Positions 58,152 to 64,000 of a DNA stretch of 64,000 nt are shown one piece after another (position 1 is the first letter of the stretch; each line of letters opens with the position of its first letter). The stretch is from positions 930,001 to 994,000 of the forward strand of contig JAPMAC010000221.1 in NCBI GenBank assembly GCA_028671895.1, written 5' to 3'. The notes below the pieces were generated by a model. That model did no database searches and was not told the DNA's origin. It worked only from the letters and a program-made list of their open reading frames with translations. Source of the DNA: Oenanthe sinensis (Eukaryota; Streptophyta; Magnoliopsida; Apiales; Apiaceae). The translations under genes and the position numbers were made by a program.

Positions 58152-58844
58152 GTACCCGATGCTCGAGCAGTAGAGGGTTTTGAGGAGCAGCACGGCGCAG
58201 CATTGCTAGGCTTAGGAGGTGACCTTGCAGCTATCCTAGAGGAGGAACCAGAGGAGGAACCGATGGAGGACCCGAGTGAGGGACCACATGATGCAGACTA
58301 TGTGTTCCCTACCCCACCCACTGAGACAGAGGGGGACCCTATGGATGATGATGTTGTCTGGAGGGACATCGAGATGTACCCACTTCCAGTTGTGAGATCT
58401 CCTACACCACCCATGCCCCCACTTAGCCCTCTCAGTTCAGAGGACGAGTACGAGTAGCTTACACCTGACAGGGCCGAGCTTTTCACGGACATGCCAGCGG
58501 ACCCAGATCTTCCTCCTCCCCCATTTTTAGGGGTACCAGCAGTCATCCATGAGTACATGATAGGTCATCTTACTGCAGAGATTGCTTTGGCAGATGGTCG
58601 CATTGATGAGCTGAGGTGTCAGTTGGCCGCTGAGCGCGAGCTTAGGGTTGCTCAGCAGGGAAGCTTGATGCCGACCACCCCCCAGCAGATGAGGACAGCG
58701 TTTACCAGGATTGAGTTGAGGGCCCGTGTTCGTATGTGGAGCCTACCTACCAGGGGAGACGGGACAGTGAGCTTGCGAGAGGCAAATGCTATTTGGGCCG
58801 ATGCTATGATGCAGGTCCAGGACTTAACCCGCCCCACGGGGTAG
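58152..58844 (+). pseudogene. G extra ORF between PBS and gag
   Basis: One reading frame is open from just after a TATATATATAG tract (58141-58151) to a TAG at 58844, with a single in-frame TAG at 58455-58457. No ATG is present near its start. The first part is acidic and proline-rich (EEEPEEEPMEDPSEGP). The second starts TPDRAELFTDMPADPDLPPP and continues into a helical part (EIALADGRIDELRCQLAAER) with an Arg-rich C-terminal region. I do not recognise a domain. Some plant gypsy elements carry an extra ORF upstream of gag. The function is unknown; the stop suggests decay, although splicing from the 5' leader could supply a start. Confidence 0.55.
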
Positions 58845-59221
58845 CCTGAGGGGAGGCTAATGACTTTTGGTAAAAATGCCTGTGGCACTAGCATTTTGAG
58901 GATTCGGTGATGCAGTAGTGTCGTTGTTTCTGGCCACATTGATAGGCATTTGATTATCTATGTTATGTTTAGTTTCAGATGCATATTTCATGTTGTTGAC
59001 TATAACCTTCAGTTGTTGCGACCAAAGGTCGCCGTTTGTATATATTTCCCTTATTTTCAGTTCCGTATATCTGATTGTCACATATACTCTATTGTCAAAT
59101 ATTGCTGCAAACTGGGTAGTATACTGAGCAGGATTATGAAACCTACAGTGATGAGTAATGGTTACTAAGGATTATGGCCTAAGTTATTCTGATAAAATTT
59201 TTGTTAATAAATGCCAGAACA
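58845..59221 (+). other. G spacer before gag
   Basis: AT-rich, no ORF supported on either strand. Confidence 0.6.
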
Positions 59222-60515
59222 ATGCCTCCTAGACGCGTGGGAACAAGAGCACACCCAGCCGAATCTGTGGCTCAGGTTAGCAATAACCAAGAGGAGGAAA
59301 ATCAAAACCCTCCAGAGGAAGACGAAAATGATATGGATAATAATGAATTGGATGACCATGATTATGAAGAAGAGGAATACGAGGATACCCAGGAGGAAGA
59401 GGAGCAAGAGGGGGGTCAGATGGAGCAGTTTGTAAGGTTACTCAGACAGAACCTGAATCACCAACCCCCACATCTCAGTCAATCAGTGGCAAATGCTTTT
59501 AAAGCTTTTAAGTCCCTGAAACCACTAGAGTTCCGAGGAACGACAAACCCAGTAGAGGCAAGAGCCTGGCTGAAGGAAATGGAGAAAACATTCGAGATAA
59601 TGGGCACTGAGGAGGCCCACAAGACTATCTTTGCCACTTACCTTCTCAAGGGAGAGGCTAACTTTTGGTGGGAAGCCAAGAAAAATTTGGAAACAGACGC
59701 TGTCATCACTTAGGCAAGATTCAGCGAGATGTTCTTGGAAAAGTATTTCCCTAGGTTCATGGAAACTCAAATGGAGCTAAAAATTTTGGAGCTGAAACAA
59801 GAAAACTTGACAGTGGCAGAGTATGAAGCCAAGTTTACAGAACTGTCAAGGTTTGTGCCAGACTTCGTGAACATAGAACCTAAGCGAGCTAGAAGGTTTC
59901 AACAAGGGCTGAAGCAATGGATTCAAAACAGGGTAGCAGTATTTGAGATTACCGATTATGCCACACTAGTACAGAAAGCCTCGATAGTGGAGGCAGGAAA
60001 TTAACAAATCTAAGAGCAAGGAAATGAAGAAGAGGAAGTTTGAAAGCCGCGGAGGAAGTTCCGTGAGCGGAGGTTTTCCAAGCAAAGTCAACCGAGGAAC
60101 AGTATCGCAACCAGCGAGGAGTTCAGGGTTCAGAAATTTTGGGAGTGGCAGTGCGGTCCAGAATAGCCGACCAGCTGGGACATCTCATTTCAGCCAATCC
60201 CGACTACCACCACCAGAGTGTAAGAGTTGTGGAAGGAAGCACCTTGGCACCTGTCTCAAGGGGTCAACGGATTGTTTCAAATGTGGGCGAGCAGGTCACT
60301 ATGCTAGTAACTGTCCCCAGAATGGGTTGAAGTGCTTCCAGTGTAGAATGGCGGGGCACCTGAAAAAGGATTGCAAGGCACCAGCACACACAATGTCCAG
60401 GATGAGCGGGACAGCTTCCAACATGCCCCCAACAATAAGGACCTTTAATATGACAGTGAAGAATACCGTGCGAGACGCGGACGTTATAGCAGGTACCCTT
60501 CTCCTTAATACTGTC
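59222..60515 (+). pseudogene. G gag, broken
   Basis: The ATG at 59222 gives MPPRRVGTRAHPAES, then an acidic N-terminus, then the retrotransposon gag domain (VEARAWLKEMEKTFEIMG, LKGEANFWWEAKK, FLEKYFPRFMETQMELKIL, LTVAEYEAKFTELSRFVPDF). A TAG at 59711-59713 replaces an expected Trp codon (TGG to TAG). A frameshift follows near 60000. The next frame carries CKSCGRKHLGTC and two CX2CX4HX4C knuckles, CFKCGRAGHYASNC and CFQCRMAGHLKKDC. It ends in VIAGTLLLN, just before where protease should start, cut by D. Gag packages gypsy RNA; this copy is nonfunctional. Confidence 0.88.
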
Positions 60516-62560
60516 TGTTAGGCCCCGGAAGTATCGTAGAAGGGGGGGTTGAATACGATACTCACTAAATCAAAAAATTCTTTCGAATCTTTTGCGGATA
60601 AATAATTTAGAGTTCGGTTAGTGGGCTCGTGTTCTTGAGGTGAATAGTGTTTACGGAACTGTTTACTAATTTTCTGTATTTAGGATTAATCATTTCGGTT
60701 CTAGAAAATCAGCAATAAAATAAACAACACAAGATTCGGGGAATATATCATTGATAAATATAAACCCTGAGGTTGCTACACCCAGTCAACAAATCCGGTC
60801 CGAAGAACAAGTTCTTCGCTGCTTAACAAAAACATATAACTATCAATTTCCTATACAAATATTTCTAGATCAGTACAAAGGAAACTAAGACCGTAGAGAG
60901 TGATATATAGTGGCCCTGAACATTTTCCGTTAAGGAACCGACCACTGATACATCTCCGGTGAGGAGGTATAGATTTTTCTGGTGTTCTCTCCCTCTCCGG
61001 CTTCGTCTTCTCTCTCTGGATATTTTTGTTGTGTTGTTGAAGACTCCCAAATGAATGGCTCTGCTTCAATATATGTGTAGACTTTTTCAACCAAGATACG
61101 TGGCTCATTCAGGACCAAGTAAACTAGTTGCTGCTTCACTTCTGTTTTTCCTTAAGTATCGGAACAATTTACTGAGTAATTGTTTAAGTATCGATGAGTC
61201 TGTAACATAACTATCGGACACTTAAAAACAATTCCTGGAATAAATTCAATTAATCCAAGCTTAGTAACCATCGGGAAGTGGGTTAGTGGGTTTGCTCATT
61301 TATTTATCTCACCCGATAGTTAATAACCATAGGTGAATAAGACAAAATTGCTTGATTAACCATCGGTGAATGAGACGAAATGGCTTGACCAAGTTGACTT
61401 CTGGATACAGCTTCTGTAGTCTCTTTACTTAGCCAATTTCGAACCTGATAAGCCCTTAATATATTTTCTTCCACTGCAACCAAGTCTAATAAATATTTCC
61501 TTGATTATTCGAACTTGATTTATTCTGGGCTTAGTCACATACCACTTCACTTGTTACTAATTGAATCATACAGTCAATTCTTCTGATTCATTGATGCAAT
61601 TCTCAATCTCTTTTGTGCTGACGTTTGGTGCAACTGGTCTGGTTCACAAACGACTAACACGATCTTGATCTTCACATCTTCTTTACAATACAATTGACTT
61701 TGTTCCTTGTTGATTAGAAGTGCTTCGATTGTAAGTACATTGGAATCCTCTGGCACTAAAAAAAATGTACAAAATACTAGAACAGGATTTAGCACAGTCT
61801 ATCTGCAAGAATCAATCGACTGATAAATATCGATCGATAAGTCATCAACTGATAATAAGCCATCGACTGATAAAGCCAATCGAGAAGTCATCGATCGAGA
61901 ACTCAAGTCATCAACTGATATTTATCAATCGAGAACTCAAGTCATCAACTGATATTTATCAATCGAGAACTCAAGTCATCAACTGATATTTATCAATCGA
62001 GAACTCAAGTCATCAACTGATATTTATCAATCGACAACTCAAGTCATCAACTGATATTTATCAATCGAGAACTCATCAACGGATATATACTCATCAACGG
62101 ATATATACTCATCAACGGATATTTCCTGATCGAGAAGTCATCAACGGATATTTACTCCAGCAATCTATAATAGACTCCAAGATTCCATCTAATATTTTGA
62201 TTCTTTGTATTTGCCGTATATTCTATCTTATCGATTCATGTACTTGTGCTCTGCAATTCATTGCTTGATTAAGCTGCAGATTTGGATCACTAGAATCTTT
62301 CTGGTACTTTGACAACTGCTTCACTGCTTCCACATCCTTGAATACTTCGTCCTTTATTCTTCACTGAGGCAAGAACATATTAATGAACTTCTTCCAGTGA
62401 GCTAATGCTTCAAGTCTGTAGATTTCTTCTTTATCCTTTGTCTTTACCAAGTCTTCATGTCTTCCTGATTCCGGTGATAACTTCATATTATTTACACGTC
62501 CTGTTCTTGTGTTGAGTTATAACCCTATGTTACATATAGGTCTATACATACAGCCTTTCA
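60516..62560 (-). repeat. D 3' LTR
   Basis: 2045 bp. It contains inverted pairs TAACCATCGG and CCGATAGTTA around 61260-61370 and a 34-bp tandem array at 61909-62078. A TATA-like ACATATATTGAAG on the minus strand (about 61066-61078) lies beyond the inverted pairs in sense order. The ORFs on either strand are short and overlap repeats, and none is supported. Confidence 0.82.
61909..62155. repeat. 34-bp minisatellite in D LTR
   Basis: Five copies start at 61909, 61943, 61977, 62011 and 62045 (period 34), each beginning CATCAACTGATATTTATC and ending with GAGAACTCAAGT or a variant. Next come three 18-bp units of CATCAACGGATATATACT type. Diverged units extend left to about 61810. Confidence 0.9.
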
Positions 62561-62618
62561 ATCTCCCCCTATTTGTTTGGTAGAGATTAACAAGCAAATC
62601 CCTAGAGGATAACTCAAC
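62511..62618. promoter_or_regulatory. Inverted repeat enclosing the PPT/LTR junction of D
   Basis: GTTGAGTTAT (62511-62520) and ATAACTCAAC (62609-62618) are perfect 10-bp inverted arms with the PPT between them, as in E and F. Confidence 0.7.
62561..62575 (-). other. D polypurine tract
   Basis: The minus strand reads CAAATAGGGGGAGAT, identical to the E PPT. Confidence 0.9.
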
Positions 62619-63639
62619 TAACTACAAGAAAATATTAATGCTCTAGACTTGTAAATAATACTACTTGGGTTCTGGATCATATAATACATTTCCAGATTTC
62701 TATAAAGTAAAGAGAAATAGAAAATGAGTGTTCCTTTAGCACTGAATGCATCTTCAATAGATATCATCTTCATTCCTCTATGTTTGAGCTTTTCTCTGCT
62801 TCAAAATCTTTCATAGCTTGACCTACAAAGAACTTATCATAAACTGAGCTTCATAAGAATCAAAATTCCTAGGAACATCTTCAATAAAATATAGAACATT
62901 GCTCAAATAATGTTCTCCCCCTGAGAATGTGATTCTCCTTCTTATTCTTCTTCTCCCTTTAGAAAATCAATGGAATAGTCAATTCTTTTCTGTTCTTCCC
63001 ACTTACATTAGGAATCTTCTTCTGACAACTCCTTTCAAGTCTAGGATACAGTTTCTTGATTCTCCCATCTTCTGTTGTTTCCCCTCAGGATCTGAAGATA
63101 AGATTTTCTTTTTCCAGTCTAAAATCTCCCCCTAAGGATACGAACCCCCTTTCTTCAAGGATCTTCCCTTAGAATCCTCCAATGGCCGCCTCTTCCCTTA
63201 GAATCATGTGACTCCTTTAGGATATTAGCTTTTCCGAAGGTTATGAAGATAAGACTTTATTAACTTCTCCTTTTTCTTGTTATAACTATAACACTATAAC
63301 TTCTCCCTGTTTATAAACTTGTTATAACTATAACTTTTTCTTACTATAACTTCTCCCCCTTAGTTGAGGAATCCTCCAAAGGCCCACTTTTGAATGGTTT
63401 GTCTTCCAAAGAAGGTTCTCGTCTGTCGTTGAACGGGAAAAATATAGTAACTTTTCTTTCAGAAGTAGCAAGTAGCAAGGGTACGTGTTTGGCTTAAGGT
63501 TTCCTCACTTCTACTACGTTCTGTTGGTGTTTACACTTTAGTATCGAGCATTTTAAGTGTTTCACTCTTTCTCTTCCTATCTCTCACTCAAGTGTATCTC
63601 TCCCTCACTTTCACTTAAGTGTTTCTCTCCCTTACTTTC
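62576..63639 (-). other. D region between ORF3 remnant and PPT, with PPT-like motifs
   Basis: No ORF is supported. Three extra PPT-like AGGGGGAGA motifs (minus strand) lie at about 62914-62923, 63125-63134 and 63352-63361. Multiple PPT-like copies near the 3' end have been reported as a Sirevirus trait. Repeats of TTATAACTATAAC occur at 63280-63350. Confidence 0.6.
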
Positions 63640-64000
63640 ACTCTGCATTTCAAATATAGCCTTCTGTACCTGCAAGTGAAATCCGTCAATTCATATATTC
63701 CCAACACCTGATTCATCAGAATGAACTGAATCACTATCAAGTGGAGAATTGCCTCGTAGAGGTGTTCTTGATCTATCATGCATAAGCACTGTCTCAGCAC
63801 CAGACTCAATAGCTTTTGCTAAATCACTGTCTAGTGGAGCCTCACCTCTTTGAGATGGGTTATCCCAAGATTTTAAAATCTGTTAGGGAATCCTGCCTTG
63901 TTCTATCAAGGAGTTGCCTCACACCTTCTCCATAAATGGGAGGTGGACATTCCTTTTCAGGATCTGGAAATGTTCCTTCCAGGAGGGGCGACGTAGTAGA
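63640..64000 (-). pseudogene. D ORF3 remnant, partial
   Basis: One minus-strand frame reads NPSQRGEAPLDSDLAKAIES, then RTPLRGNSPLDSDSVHSDES, two copies of an (R)G-x-x-PLDSD motif, with stops on either side. At 63900-64000 the nucleotides resemble the E ORF3 repeat (compare 40708-40804: GTTGCCT, GGATCTGGARATGTT, GGGGYGACG or GGGGTCACC). It is therefore the central repeated part of an ORF3 homologue that continues beyond the window. Confidence 0.6.

Larger units (their letters stand above)
54068..64000 (+). mobile_element. G: Ty3/gypsy element with long LTR, 5' part
   Basis: 5' LTR 54068-57962 (3895 bp), PBS 57967-57978, an extra pre-gag ORF and gag are visible. Element D interrupts it at 60516, and the rest of G lies right of the window. 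It is inserted in C gag; ATTCC at 54063-54067 would be its left TSD copy. The gag type identifies Ty3/gypsy. Confidence 0.85.
60516..64000 (-). mobile_element. D: Sirevirus-type element, 3' part
   Basis: Minus-strand element with 3' LTR 60516-62560, PPT 62561-62575, and an internal region with an ORF3 remnant running off the right edge. The target is G at the gag/protease boundary; CTGTC at 60511-60515 would be its left TSD. LTR ends (TGTTAGGCCC, and TGAAAGGC on the minus strand) match the style of E and F. Confidence 0.82.

Overview
The window is plant nuclear DNA made almost wholly of nested LTR retrotransposons. The evidence is Ty1/copia elements of two kinds (Sirevirus-type, with a long extra ORF after pol, and smaller copia families), one Ty3/gypsy element with a 3.9-kb LTR, a TRIM-type tandem array, primer-binding sites matching plant initiator tRNA-Met, and 5-bp target-site duplications (TSDs). 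I see no host gene, rRNA or tRNA gene. The species cannot be named from this; a repeat-rich angiosperm chromosome region fits best.

Layout, outermost layer first. C is an old minus-strand Sirevirus-type element, visible at 35545-36811 and 51143-54067. Three elements sit in it. F (plus strand, 936-35544, 5' part off-window) is one. E (minus, 36812-51142) is nearly intact with TSD TTGGA. G (plus, from 54068) is the gypsy element. F is broken by H, an LTR piece at 1-935, and by the copia-B complex at 2780-34152 (TSD AAATA). Copia-B holds an inverted solo LTR (5277-6871, TSD TATAT), element A1 (7650-21186) and element A2 (24510-33243, TSD ATTAT). A1 holds a tandem TRIM array of eight LTRs (13412-18234, TSD ATAAA), and that array holds a further small LTR element, T (15771-17236). 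G is cut at the gag/protease boundary by D (minus, from 60516), another Sirevirus-type element that runs off the right edge.

E is the only element that looks recently active. Its two 1303-bp LTRs differ at about three positions by eye. Gag, protease-integrase-RT-RNase H and a 1379-codon third ORF are all present, spoiled only by one in-frame TAG in gag and a frame change at the gag/protease junction. E's LTR carries four 42-nt GGCGCC-centred hairpins followed by a TATA box. The same hairpin type (five copies) plus a TATA box recurs between pol and ORF3, which suggests that ORF3 has its own promoter. The E, D and F copies of the 3' LTR junction also share an inverted repeat that places the polypurine tract in a loop. 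These two structures, together with the TRIM array, are the most interesting content.
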